From assembly GCA_030433805.1 (NCBI GenBank), contig JARUXA010000024.1, positions 1-49,787 on the forward strand: a stretch of 49,787 nucleotides of DNA, in the 5' to 3' direction. Below, in pieces: positions 1-9,389 of the stretch. The notes under the pieces are model-generated. The model searched no databases, had not been told where the DNA came from, and saw only the letters and a program-made list of their open reading frames with translations. Numbering within the stretch: position 1 is the stretch's first letter; the number at the start of each line of letters is the position of its first letter. The stretch comes from Sphingomonas sp. PsM26 (GTDB lineage: Bacteria > Pseudomonadota > Alphaproteobacteria > Sphingomonadales > Sphingomonadaceae). The position numbers and the translations under genes were made by a program.

Positions 1-1054
1 CGGAACCTCGGGCTCATTGCAGGCGGCACGGTCGCGGTGGATGGCAGCCGTTTCCGGGCAGTGAACGCCGCGCGACAAGAACTTCACACCGGTGACGATC
101 CGGCGGCGGATGGAGCAGGTCGATGCCAGCATCCAGCGCTATCTCGGCATGCTTGACACCGCCGACCGGCAGGACGGTGAAGCCGCCGAGCTTCGCACGA
201 CGCGGCTGACGACAAGGCTCGGTGAGTTGCGGCGGCAGATGCGGGAACTCGAAGCGATGGAGCAGGCGGTGGCAGGCTCGCCCGACCGGCAGATCTCGCT
301 TACCGACCCGGACGCGCGCGCGATGGCGTCGGCGGGCACGGGCCCCGGGCAGGTCGGCTACAATCTCCAGGCAGCGGTCGATACCGACAGCCACATCATT
401 GTCGCGCACGAGGTCATCAATCTCCGCCACGACCGTACGTCGCTGGCGAAGATGGGTGAGCAAGCCCGCACGGCGACGGGCGCGGATACGCTCACCGTGC
501 TGGCCGATCGCGGCTACTTCTCGGGGCCCGAGGTCCTTGCGTGCGAAGCAGTCGGTATCGTGGCCGTATGCCCCAAGCCGCTGACCTCGGGCGCCAAGGC
601 CGATGGCCGCTAAAGCAAGCAGGACTTCCTCTACCAGCCCGAGACCGACACCTATCGCTGCCTGGCGGGCAAAACGATGACGCGGCGCTTCTCGAGCCTC
701 GAGCACGGCATGACGCTGCACGGCTATGCCACGTCGGCCTGTCGCTCGCGCTGTGCGGTGAAGACGAACTGCACCGCCAGCATCGAACGCCGCATCAAGC
801 GGTGGGAGCATGAGGTGGTGATCGACGCGATGCAGGCCCGGCTCGACCGCATGCCGAACGCGATGCGGGTCCGGCGATGCACGGTCGAACACGTCTTTGG
901 CACCCTCAAGGACTGGATGGGACGAAGCCACTTAAAGACGCGAACGCTGAAACACGTCGCAACCGAGATGAGCCTCCACGTCCTCGCCTACAACATCAAG
1001 CGCGCCATCGCTCTGGTCGGTGTCCCGGGAATGATCGCCGCGATGCAGGCCTGA
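1..1054 (+). pseudogene. IS1182-type transposase, broken (frameshift plus in-frame stop), 5' end outside window
   Basis: DDE transposase remnant. Three pieces read on: frame 1 (1 to about 75) with VAVDGSRFRAVNA, then frame 2 from about 75 to 613, then the same frame 2 after a TAA at 611-613 to 1054. The middle piece has the family's SLTDPDARAM and VGYNLQAAVDT blocks and an ADRGYFSG acidic motif; the last has the Cys-rich CRSRCAVKTNC and the VEHVFGTLKDWMG block. Order and motifs match IS1182-family transposases. One extra base near 70-76 (AACGCCGCGCGAC where AACGCGCGCGAC is expected) shifts the frame, and the TAA sits where the family reads through toward KQDF. The element is therefore inactive. 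The right end probably lies shortly after 1100, but I could not define terminal repeats because the left end is missing. Confidence 0.88.
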
Positions 1055-1350
1055 GCGCCCGCGCTCGAGCGCGTCGCAATCAGCGCTGCTCGATAGTCGT
1101 TCTCACACAGCCTCCACCAAACCCGGCCGTTCAGCATTCGTTCGTGCCTAGCGTACGCAAAACTCACTTACGTGTCGTGACCCCTTACTGCGCGGCTAGG
1201 CACCGAAGACAAATAGCGCGATCAGAACGCCGCCAGAAAGCGTAAGCGTTTACAGGGCGCTGGTATCGCTAGGAACGTCCATCAAACGGCCGTTTTATGC
1301 ACACCGATGCCAGCCGATTCTCCAAAGGGATCGAGTTTCGGGAATGCCCT
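1055..1350. other. Gene-free flank of the transposase
   Basis: No convincing coding frame. The stretch TTCTCACACAGCCTCCACC at about 1100-1118 looks like the outer end of an IS1182-type element, an inference without the matching left end. A copy of the motif GGGATCGAGTTTCGGGAA lies at about 1328-1345 (see the repeat entry at 13415). Confidence 0.4.
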
Positions 1351-1536
1351 TCAGGTCAACGCGGCGAGGCGGCGGGCGCGTTTAATATCCTTGGGCCGGC
1401 CAAACTCGGCGAGCATGGTTTCCAATTCTGCCCGTTCGGGAATGAAGATCATGGTCCCGTCTACCTCAACCGCCTGCCGGGTGGTCGGCCGAACCGGCAC
1501 CTACGCCGTGCCTGAATAACGGTGGAAATCTGCCAT
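1351..1536 (-). pseudogene. Possible small gene with an amber codon (about 61 codons)
   Basis: Reading on the - strand from ATG at 1536, the frame gives MADFHRYSGTA, a TAG at 1501-1503, then VPVRPTTRQAVEV and on to a tail with IPERAELETMLAEFGRP and a TGA at 1351-1353. The tail has the amino-acid balance of a real protein (mixed helix-forming, charged residues). The TAG could be a CAG turned to a stop. I do not recognise the family. It could be a short hypothetical protein silenced by a nonsense change, or chance. It starts head to head with the fragment at 1535. Confidence 0.3.
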
Positions 1537-1767
1537 GAACTCCACCGGCAGCGGCGTCTTCGTCCATATGCCGAAAATGCTGGACCGGAACGAAGCGTGC
1601 GGCGAGCCGCGCATGAGCTGATCGGGCATCCCGACGATGTGAACTATGCGTCCGCCGCCTTGGTCAGCACCGATTTCCTGAAAGCCTATGTGCTGGGTGA
1701 TCGGCAGGCATTGGCCAAACTCAACACCGGCAAGGATGCGAAGGGGGCGGTTTGGCTTAAACGCTGA
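1535..1767 (+). pseudogene. Frameshifted fragment of an unidentified protein
   Basis: Two protein-like pieces lie in different frames. Frame 2 from ATG 1535 gives MNSTGSGVFVHMPKMLDRNEACGEP and soon stops; frame 1 then gives HELIGHPDDVNYASAAL, FLKAYVLGDRQALAKL and ends GAVWLKR at 1767. The second piece looks like the C-terminus of a larger enzyme (possibly an alpha/beta hydrolase, a guess from the texture only). I read it as a decayed remnant next to the dead IS element. No RBS or intact frame supports a functional gene. Confidence 0.3.
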
Positions 1768-1913
1768 TCCCGTCCCCGGTTGGGGATGGCGAAACGGGAA
1801 AGGTTCAACGTTCCAAAAACTTATCTCATAAGAATGCAACCACATGGATCGCAAACGGCGACGCCCATCGCGAAGACGCTATGCAATCTATTTTTATCAG
1901 CTTACGCCGTGCC

Positions 1914-2108
1914 ATGATCGCGCGCAAAAGCCTCAACGTTACCGTCACACCGGAGCTGCATGGCTTCATCGCCGCAGCGCTGGACTCCGGACGCTATGGC
2001 AATGTCAGCGAGGTGGTTCGGGCCGCGTTACGGCTGCTCGAAGAACGCGAAACCGACTTCCATCGCTACCGGGCCTCGCGAATCTCTCCTCAGATTGAGG
2101 GGCGCTGA
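1914..2108 (+). CDS. ParD-like ribbon-helix-helix antitoxin, no toxin partner
   Basis: Small DNA-binding antitoxin of the ParD/CopG type, which normally binds a ParE toxin and represses the pair's promoter. The N-terminal strand KSLNVTVTPELHGFI and the helix pair with GNVSEVVRAALRLLEERE are the ribbon-helix-helix signature; the C-terminal tail is the usual toxin-binding part. ATG 1914 gives 64 residues and starts at the conserved strand; an upstream ATG at 1881 would add 11 residues. The stop TGA (2106-2108) overlaps the ATG of the following histidine kinase, where a parE gene would normally lie. No ParE-like frame is seen nearby, so it is an orphan that may have lost its toxin, or it could regulate the kinase gene. 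Confidence 0.8.
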   Translation: MIARKSLNVTVTPELHGFIAAALDSGRYGNVSEVVRAALRLLEERETDFHRYRASRISPQIEGR

Positions 2109-4858
2109 TGATGGCCGAGCAATTGTTCTCACCTGCAACCGGCGCGATAGCCGACCGTATACGTGCCTATCAGTGGGATGCTCACCCTTTGGGCGAACCG
2201 TCCACTTGGCCCGCAGCGCTGAAGGTTACGCTGGCCACTATGCTCAACTCCCCCGAAGCAATGTTCATCGCCTGGGGGCCTGACCTCTTCGCCTTCTTCA
2301 ACGACGCCTATGGCGACATCCTTGGTGATCGCGTCGACACTGCAATCGGCCGACCGTTCGCAGAACTATGGGCGGATGTGTGGGACGATATCGCTCCAAT
2401 CGTCGACAAGGCGCTGGCGGGAGAGCCAAGCCGCTTTGCTGATAGGCCGCTAACGATGGTGCGGGGCGGCGAACTGGAAGAAACCTGGTGGTCGTTTTCC
2501 TACTCGCCGCTGCGTGACGAGACCGGTTCGATTGTGGGCATGCTGTGCGTGACCAGCGAGACGACAGAACGATTCCTGGGAGACCAGAGACAAGAGTTCC
2601 GCAGCCGCCTCGATGAGGCGCTGCGCTCTCTGGACGATCCGCGTGCGATCAAGGGTGTCGCCAACGCGATGCTCGGCGAACACCTGCAAGCCGACGGTGT
2701 CGGCTACGCGGATGCGCTCGACGATCGCTGCGAGCGCACGCTGATCGAGCAGGACTGGACCGCGCCAGGCCTGCCGAGCGTGGCCGGCTTCCACGTCCTT
2801 GAAGATTATGGCGTAGAGACGCGCGCCAGTCTGAAAACGGGCAGGGTCGTCCGGATCGACGACGTTGCGGTGCATCCGGATACCGGCCCGGAAACGGGTA
2901 ACGCCTTCGGGCGGATCAATACGCGCGCCTACGTCAACATCCCGCTGCTGAAGGACGGCCGCTTCGTCGCGCTGCAATATGTTCTGAGCACCAAGCCGCG
3001 GCGGTGGACGGATCATGAGGTCACACTTGCCGGCGAGGTCGCCGAACGAACCTGGGCAGCTGTCGAACGTGCGCGTGCCGAAGCGTCGATGAGGGAAGAT
3101 CGACGGTCGCTCGCGACATTGAACAGCGCGGCGGCGTCGCTGGCGGGAGAACTGAACCTCGACAATCTTGTGCAGACCGTCACCGATGCAGGCGTGGCAC
3201 TGACGGGAGCACAGTTCGGCTCTTTCTTCTCTAATTCTCTGGACGCGCAGGGGGACCTCTACATGCTCTACACCCTGTCCGGCGTGGACCCGTCCGAGTT
3301 CGACAAGTTCCCGATGCCGCGCAACACCGCGGTATTTGCGCCGACCTTCGGTGGAGAAGGTGTCGTTCGATCCGGTGACATCTTGAAGGATAAACGATAC
3401 GGCAACAATACGCCCAATAGGGGCATGCCGCACGGGCATCTGCCGGTGCGCAGCTATCTGGCCGCCCCGGTAATCTCACGATCAGGTGATGTCATCGGTG
3501 GCCTGTTCTTCGGGCATCCGGAAACCGACCGGTTTGACGCCCAGCATGAGGCATCGATCGTCGCTATCGCAGCACAGGCCGCCATCGCCATCGACAATTC
3601 GCGGCTGTTTGCTGCCGCCCAACGCGATCTCGACGAACGCCGCGCGGCTGAGGCGCGCCTACAGGAGCTGAACGAAACCCTGGAGCACCGTATCGCTCAA
3701 GCCATGATCGAGCGGCGGGAGGTCGAGGAAGCCCTTCGTCAGTCGCAAAAGCTCGAAGCGATCGGCCAGCTAACCGGCGGTGTCGCGCACGATTTTAACA
3801 ATCTGCTGACGATCATCCAGTCATCGGCTGATTTGCTCAAGCGCAGTGATCTGACCGAGGATCGACGCCAGCGCTATATCGGCGCGATCTCAGAAACCAC
3901 ACAGCGCGCCGCGAAGATCACTGGTCAGCTCCTCGCTTTTGCCCGCCGGCAGGCGCTGCGTCCCGAGACGTTCGAGGTTTCGCAGAGCGTGGCCCTACTG
4001 GGGGAGATATTGCGAACGCTGGCAGGATCGGGGATCGAGGTAGTTATCCGGGCACCGGACGATGCCGCCTACATTCATGCCGATCCGAGCCAGTTCGACA
4101 CCGCAATCGTCAACATGGCGGTGAACGCCCGCGATGCCATGGATGGGGCCGGGACGCTCACCATCACTGTCGCGACAACCACTCGCATTCCGGCGGAAGC
4201 CGGGACTCCAGCCATCTCAGGCAAGTTCGTCGAAATCTCGGTTGCCGATACTGGTGATGGCATCGCCGCATCCGACATCGCAAGAATTTTCGAACCTTTC
4301 TTCACCACCAAGGACGTAGGCAAGGGAACAGGGCTGGGGCTAAGCCAGGTGTTCGGCTTCACCAAGCAATCAGGCGGTGAAGTCCGGGTTTCAAGCACGC
4401 CGGGTGCTGGTTCGATCTTTACGCTCTACTTGCCGCAGGCGGATGGAAGCAAAGTTGATGACGCGCCTAAAATCGAGCACGTATCGCTCGCCGAAGGCCA
4501 CGGATCATCGGTGTTGGTCGTCGAAGACAATGAGGATGTTGGGGCCTTTGCGTCGATTACCTTACAGGAGCTGGGGTATCGGACTACATGGGCGGTCAAT
4601 GCCGACGAGGCGCTGGCGCTGCTGGCCGAACAACCGAACGACTTCGACATTGTATTCTCGGATGTCGTTATGCCGGGGATGAACGGGATCGATCTGGGTC
4701 GTGAGATCAAGCGGCTTTATCCCCGCATGCCGGTGGTGCTCGCAAGTGGTTATAGCGATGTTCTGGCCGAAAACGGCGGTCACGAGTTTGAGCTTCTACA
4801 CAAGCCGTACTCCGTCGAGCAGCTTGCACGAATCCTGAGTTTGGCAGTAGCCGCCTAG
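2108..4858 (+). CDS. Hybrid histidine kinase, PAS-GAF-GAF-HisKA-HATPase-receiver
   Basis: Cytoplasmic sensor kinase of 916 aa with no membrane segments. Order: PAS-like sensor about 20-150 (with MLNSPEAMFIAWGPDL), GAF about 165-325, GAF about 345-500, a coiled-coil linker, HisKA with GGVAHDFNNLL (His561), HATPase with NMAVNARDAM (from 669), DTGDG (from 714) and GTGLGLS (from 740), then a C-terminal receiver with VVEDNED and the phosphoacceptor in FSDVVMPGMNG (Asp852). All catalytic motifs are present. The start overlaps the antitoxin stop by one base (TGATG). A single-domain receiver follows after 58 bp, a likely phosphotransfer partner. The kinase half is closely similar to the one at 9390-11462, so the two are paralogues with different sensors. 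The signal is unknown. Confidence 0.92.
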   Translation: MMAEQLFSPATGAIADRIRAYQWDAHPLGEPSTWPAALKVTLATMLNSPEAMFIAWGPDLFAFFNDAYGDILGDRVDTAIGRPFAELWADVWDDIAPIVDKALAGEPSRFADRPLTMVRGGELEETWWSFSYSPLRDETGSIVGMLCVTSETTERFLGDQRQEFRSRLDEALRSLDDPRAIKGVANAMLGEHLQADGVGYADALDDRCERTLIEQDWTAPGLPSVAGFHVLEDYGVETRASLKTGRVVRIDDVAVHPDTGPETGNAFGRINTRAYVNIPLLKDGRFVALQYVLSTKPRRWTDHEVTLAGEVAERTWAAVERARAEASMREDRRSLATLNSAAASLAGELNLDNLVQTVTDAGVALTGAQFGSFFSNSLDAQGDLYMLYTLSGVDPSEFDKFPMPRNTAVFAPTFGGEGVVRSGDILKDKRYGNNTPNRGMPHGHLPVRSYLAAPVISRSGDVIGGLFFGHPETDRFDAQHEASIVAIAAQAAIAIDNSRLFAAAQRDLDERRAAEARLQELNETLEHRIAQAMIERREVEEALRQSQKLEAIGQLTGGVAHDFNNLLTIIQSSADLLKRSDLTEDRRQRYIGAISETTQRAAKITGQLLAFARRQALRPETFEVSQSVALLGEILRTLAGSGIEVVIRAPDDAAYIHADPSQFDTAIVNMAVNARDAMDGAGTLTITVATTTRIPAEAGTPAISGKFVEISVADTGDGIAASDIARIFEPFFTTKDVGKGTGLGLSQVFGFTKQSGGEVRVSSTPGAGSIFTLYLPQADGSKVDDAPKIEHVSLAEGHGSSVLVVEDNEDVGAFASITLQELGYRTTWAVNADEALALLAEQPNDFDIVFSDVVMPGMNGIDLGREIKRLYPRMPVVLASGYSDVLAENGGHEFELLHKPYSVEQLARILSLAVAA

Positions 4859-4916
4859 TTCCTAATTCAGCTCGCATTTGGGAACGGGACTGGCGTCACA
4901 AGCGTAGGTATAAACT

Positions 4917-5294
4917 ATGGCTGAAAACGCTTCCTTGAAAAATGTCGTCTTGGTTGTCGACGACGAACCGTTCATTCGAATGAACGCGATGGACATGCTG
5001 GAGGATGCCGGTTTTTCGGTGCTTGAGGCTGCCGATGCAGACCATGCGCTGTCGGTGATAGCGAACCATCCGGAAATTGGTGTCCTTTTTACCGACATCA
5101 ACATGCCGGGCACGATGGACGGGCTAGACCTCGCACGGCGGGTACATGAGCTGCGGCCTGACGTTCACCTCATCATTACGTCCGGGAAGGTCCGGCCAAG
5201 CGTCGCGGAGATTCCGGACTCAGGCAAGTTCATTGAGAAGCCGTACCAGCAGGACCAGTTCATCCGGCTGGTAGAAGCCTCGATCGGCAGCTGA
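4917..5294 (+). CDS. Single-domain response regulator (receiver only)
   Basis: A CheY-like receiver of 125 aa with no output domain. It shows the acidic pair VVDDEP (Asp15, Asp16), the phosphoacceptor in FTDINMPG (Asp60), Ser89 in ITSGK, and Lys108 in EKPY. It follows the hybrid kinase by 58 bp on the same strand and is probably co-transcribed. In alphaproteobacteria such receivers often act as phosphate sinks or shuttles in multi-kinase stress networks; that role here is inferred. It resembles the receiver at 24112-24519, which has the same DxxMPG(T) layout, and both may serve the same kinases. Confidence 0.9.
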   Translation: MAENASLKNVVLVVDDEPFIRMNAMDMLEDAGFSVLEAADADHALSVIANHPEIGVLFTDINMPGTMDGLDLARRVHELRPDVHLIITSGKVRPSVAEIPDSGKFIEKPYQQDQFIRLVEASIGS

Positions 5295-5599
5295 CGGACG
5301 ATGCCCGACAATATGCGGTCACCGGGTAGGAAACTCGAGACGGTAACCTGCTCTATTAGCGAAGCGACATAGCAAATAGCAGTGTGTCTCTTCGGACATC
5401 GAAACCACCGTCAGATTTTCACCATACGGAGCCCCAACTTTTGATACGTGGTAGAATTCAGTGGCAGGGCAAACCAATACAATCTTACCATAAGTAACGG
5501 GCAGCGAGACGGCGCGGTCGTTCTTGGAATCGATTAAGAAATGGGAGCTCAGGCCTGCGGTTAAGAGGTTGCTAACCCACGGGCATTATCTAACCGACG
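5295..5599 (+). other. Intergenic stretch, 305 bp
   Basis: No coding frame stands out. It is more AT-rich than its neighbours and must contain the promoter of the downstream GGDEF-EAL gene, but I see no confident -35/-10. A sequence GAATCGATTAAGAAATGGGAG at about 5527 is loosely similar to the GGATCGA...TGGGAA elements found at 1328, 13415 and 14497. Confidence 0.4.
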
Positions 5600-8179
5600 A
5601 TGACCTTCGTCAGCCCTTTGAGCGATGCGGCCGAGACGGATCGGCTTGCTGCGCTCTGGAGCATGGCAATCCTCGATACACCTGCTCAGCGAGACTTCGA
5701 CGAGGTCACGCGGCTGGCCGCGCTCGCTCTCGGCTGCGAAAGCGCCGCGGTGAGCCTGGTCGATGATCGACGCGCCTGGTTCAAATCGCGCATCTGCATT
5801 CCCGCGGCAGAGGCGCCTCGCGAACATGCCTTCTGCACCCTGGCGCTGGAAGCAGCCGAGCCGATCGTTATTCTCGACACCCACTCCGATGTGCGATGTG
5901 ACGGTAATCCGCTGACCGTCGGGCCCGATGGATACCGCTTCTATGCTGGCGCGCCTATCATCACCAGCGATGGTCATTGTCTCGGCACATTATGCGTGCT
6001 CGATCGCAAAGCGCGAGAAGACGTCCCCCCCGAACAGTTGCGGGCGCTCGCCGACCTTGCTGGAATCGTCGTCGGGCTGATCGAGGCACGACGTTACCGC
6101 CAGATCGGCGAGATCGCGACGCAAGTCGTCGACGTCACCTCCGACGCCATCCTGTGCGTCGATGCAAAGGGGACGATCACTTTCTGGAACCGAGCCGCGG
6201 AGAGCATGTTCGGCTACCCGTCGTCACAAGCGGTTGGCCAGACGCTCGACATCATCCTGCCATCGGCTCATGCGGCAGCCCATCACGGGGGCTTTGGTCG
6301 TGCCGCCGCAGGGGGCAAGACGACCCTGATCGGCAAGTCGGTCGAGCTGACCGCCAAGCGCGTCGACAGCAGCGAGTTCCCGATCGAGCTATCCTTGGCG
6401 CGCTGGGGTTCGGTGGAGACCGGCTACAACTTCGCCGGCATCATCCGCGACGCCTCGGCGCGCCGCATGCTGGAACGCGAGCGCGAACAGGCCAAGGCGT
6501 TCCTCGATACCGTTGTCGATCACCTGCCGGCCATGCTGTTCGTCAAGGACGCAGCAACCAAGCAGTACCTGCTGGTCAACAAGGCGGGCGAGGAACTGAC
6601 CGGGCGATCCAGGAGCGACATGGTCGGCAGGACCGACCGGGAGCTGTTCGCCCAGGGGGCGGGCTACGAACAGCGCGACGAGGCTGCCCTTGCGGCCCGT
6701 GGCATCCATCTGTTCGAAAGCGAGTTCAAGCGACCAAATGGCGAGACCGTGGCGCTACGCACCAAGCGGATCGTTGTCGATGGCCCGAACCGCGAGCGCG
6801 AGTATATCGTCGGCATGTCGGAGGACGTGACCGAAACCCGCCACGCCCAGGCGCAGGTGCGGCGCCTGGCGCACTACGACTCCCTCACCGGTTTGCGCAA
6901 CCGCGGCTCGTTCGTCGAGGACGTGGAGAAGCTGATCGCTACGCGATCAACTGTCGCTCTCATCAGCATCGATCTCGATAGGTTTAAGGCAGTGAACGAC
7001 CAGTTCGGTCATCTCGCCGGCGACGCCGTACTTGCACAAATTGGTGATCGCTTGCGCGCCGTGGCGACGCCGACGACCGTATTGGCGCGCGTTGGCGGCG
7101 ATGAGTTCGCGGTGATCCTCACCGGCCCGGCGCCAGCCGAACAGGCCCGTGCCCTCGCTTCGACGATCGTCAATGCCCTGGCATTCCCCATCGCCACCCG
7201 CTGGGGGACCGTGCAGCTGGGGAGCAGCATCGGCATCGCACTTGCACCCGATGATGCAGCCACCACCGAGGAACTGCGCCAGCACGCCGATCTCGCCCTC
7301 TACCGCGCCAAGCAGCAGGGTCGCGGGATAATCTGCTTCTTCAGTGCCGAGATGGACAAGGCGACGCAGGACCGGCGCGAGCTGGAACGCGATCTGCGTA
7401 CTGCTCTCGACGGCGATGAGATTACGCTCGCCTATCAGCCAGTACTCTCCGCCGGCACGGGGCAGATAACAAGTGTCGAAGCCTTGGCCCGCTGGGATCA
7501 TCCGGTCAGGGGACCGATCCCGCCGGACCTGTTCATCTCGATTGCCGAGGAAAGCGGTCTGATCGCGCAACTCGGGACGCGCATTCTATGCGTTGCCTGC
7601 GAGGAGGCGTGCGGTTGGCCGGAGCATATCAAGATCGCGGTCAACATCTCACCGATGCAGATCCATGCGGGCGACCTGTCCGAGGTCGTGCGCCACGTGC
7701 TGACGACCACCAGACTTTCCTCCCATCGTCTCCAGCTAGAGGTCACCGAGGGTCTGTTCCTGCGCGACGTTGACCACACGTTCCGCGAGCTGGAGCAGCT
7801 GCGCGCACTCGGCATCCAGATCCTGATGGATGATTTTGGCGTCGGCTACTCCTCGCTCAGCTATTTCGAGCGCTTCCGGTTCGATAAGGTGAAGATCGAC
7901 CAGAGCTTCGTGCGGCAGATGCTCACCTCCCGGGCATCGGCTGCGATCATACAATCGGTCGTCGGGCTTGGCACCACGCTTGGAATGGGGGTGGTTGCGG
8001 AGGGTGTTGAAACCCCCAAACAGATGGCCGCGCTGGTTGATGCTGGATGTACCCACTTGCAGGGATATCTGTTCAGCAAGCCGCTAGGCAGGGCGGAGAT
8101 CAAGACCTGCCTGCTTGCGGACGCGCGGTACGTCCAGCCGCGTTCGTTGGCCTCCCCGCTGCGCGTCGCGGCGGGTTGA
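5600..8179 (+). CDS. Cyclic-di-GMP enzyme, GAF-PAS-PAS-GGDEF-EAL
   Basis: 859-aa cytoplasmic protein with both cyclic-di-GMP domains. GAF about 25-160 (contains FYAGAPI and LGTLCVLD), PAS about 175-295, PAS about 305-420, GGDEF about 430-585 with an intact GGDEF motif at 499-503, EAL about 605-845. The EAL domain keeps the EAL motif (627-629), AVNISPMQ, EVTEGLF, DDFGVGYSSL, KIDQSFV and EGVET, so phosphodiesterase activity is plausible as well as cyclase activity. No RxxD inhibitory site is seen five residues before GGDEF. Such dual proteins often favour one activity; the sequence does not say which. Its GAF resembles that of the chemoreceptor at 12061-13320. Starts at ATG 5600 without a strong RBS. 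Confidence 0.92.
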   Translation: MTFVSPLSDAAETDRLAALWSMAILDTPAQRDFDEVTRLAALALGCESAAVSLVDDRRAWFKSRICIPAAEAPREHAFCTLALEAAEPIVILDTHSDVRCDGNPLTVGPDGYRFYAGAPIITSDGHCLGTLCVLDRKAREDVPPEQLRALADLAGIVVGLIEARRYRQIGEIATQVVDVTSDAILCVDAKGTITFWNRAAESMFGYPSSQAVGQTLDIILPSAHAAAHHGGFGRAAAGGKTTLIGKSVELTAKRVDSSEFPIELSLARWGSVETGYNFAGIIRDASARRMLEREREQAKAFLDTVVDHLPAMLFVKDAATKQYLLVNKAGEELTGRSRSDMVGRTDRELFAQGAGYEQRDEAALAARGIHLFESEFKRPNGETVALRTKRIVVDGPNREREYIVGMSEDVTETRHAQAQVRRLAHYDSLTGLRNRGSFVEDVEKLIATRSTVALISIDLDRFKAVNDQFGHLAGDAVLAQIGDRLRAVATPTTVLARVGGDEFAVILTGPAPAEQARALASTIVNALAFPIATRWGTVQLGSSIGIALAPDDAATTEELRQHADLALYRAKQQGRGIICFFSAEMDKATQDRRELERDLRTALDGDEITLAYQPVLSAGTGQITSVEALARWDHPVRGPIPPDLFISIAEESGLIAQLGTRILCVACEEACGWPEHIKIAVNISPMQIHAGDLSEVVRHVLTTTRLSSHRLQLEVTEGLFLRDVDHTFRELEQLRALGIQILMDDFGVGYSSLSYFERFRFDKVKIDQSFVRQMLTSRASAAIIQSVVGLGTTLGMGVVAEGVETPKQMAALVDAGCTHLQGYLFSKPLGRAEIKTCLLADARYVQPRSLASPLRVAAG

Positions 8180-8266
8180 GCCCGGCTGATATCAAAGGCG
8201 TCGCAAACAGCGCCGGCTTTCCTTTGTAGAGGCTTCGCAGGTCCGCTCGATCGAAGGAAACCGTTC

Positions 8267-9369
8267 GTGACGAGCGACTGGATGACGAACGGCACCAAGG
8301 ATTGTATCGCAGCCGCGATGATTACAGGCGCCTTCAAATCCGACACGAACCAAAAGCCAATACGCTGGATCGAACGCCTACCGATTGCGCCCGATCGTCC
8401 GATCCTTAGCACGGCTGCGATGCTGTCCATCGTCGGCATGGCGTGGCTGCTACGGGTCATTGCCGATCCACTGCTTCCCCCCGGCTTCCCGTATGTGACC
8501 TTCTTTCCGGCGGTGATCGTCACCTCCTTCCTATTCGGCGTGCGGCTGGGAACGGCTGCGGCTGCACTGTGCGGCGTTCTCGCCTGGTATTTTTTCGTCC
8601 CCCCGCTCGGCAGCTTCGCGCTGACCCACGGGTCGGGCTTCGCGCTGGCCTTCTACGTGTTCGTGGTGGTGACTGACCTAGCGCTGGTGCACTGGATGCA
8701 ACGTGCCAATTGCGAACTGGCGCGTGAGCGGGAAGCCAACCGGTCGCTTGCCGACACCCGGGAACTCCTGTTCCGTGAACTTCAGCATCGTGTGTCGAAT
8801 AACCTCCAGGTCGCTGCCAGCTTGCTAACGATGCAACGACGCCAGCTAGCCGATGCCGACGGCAGGGCCGCGCTCGACGAGGCGGCGGGCCGGCTTGCGC
8901 TGATCGGCAGGATCAGTCGCCAGATCTACGATCCCTCGGGCGCGGCCCAACCGCTGGTGCCGTTCCTAGAGGAGCTTTGCCGCACCGTGATTGAGGCCAG
9001 CGGCCGGATCGATGTCGCGCTGGAGGTGGAAGGCGACGGGCATATCCGAATCATGCCCGATGCCGCCATTCCCACTGCGCTCATCGTCGCAGAAGCGGTC
9101 GCCAACGCGATTGAACACGGGTTTGCTGACATCCAGGGCGGCACGATCGTGGTCCGGATCGCGCGAACCCCGCAGGAGGGGCTAAACGTGACTGTACATG
9201 ACAATGCCACGGCTTGCCTGAAGACTTCCGGCAGGATGGCATCAGTCTCGGCCTGCGCATCGCGACGACGTTGGCGCAGGGGCAGGGCGGCAGCTTCGCT
9301 CTGCAAAGCCATGATGGAACCCTGGCAGAACTGACCTTGCCACAAAATCTGGTAAGGGCAGATGCGTAA
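8267..9369 (+). pseudogene. Membrane HWE/HisKA_2 histidine kinase, one-base frameshift near its end
   Basis: Sensor kinase with an N-terminal four-helix membrane region of the DUF4118/KdpD kind (about residues 45-145, includes FPAVIVTSFLFGVRLG), then a HisKA_2 helix with FRELQHRVSNNLQ (His174) and an ATPase N box AEAVANAIEHG. After VTVHDN the reading frame breaks near 9205: the sequence reads AATGCCACGG where AATGGCCACGG would keep the frame. In the other frame the ATPase continues correctly (GLPEDF, then ISLGLRIATTLAQGQGG) to TAA at 9367-9369; 1103 nt plus one restores 367 codons. As given, the protein loses its G2 box and gains an unrelated tail ending at 9334. Start GTG 8267 has AAGGA upstream. 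Either a sequencing error or a dead kinase. The following hybrid kinase starts 20 bp on. Confidence 0.85.
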
Positions 9370-9389
9370 AGCCTTTTCCACCTTGGCCG

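Noticed and set aside
14..931. Long - strand frame opposite the transposase
   Set aside because: It is the mirror of the transposase coding frame in high-GC DNA, with Arg/His-rich composition and no family texture.
2450..3439. Long - strand frame inside the first hybrid kinase
   Set aside because: Shadow of the kinase gene; the + strand protein has full domain structure over the same bases.
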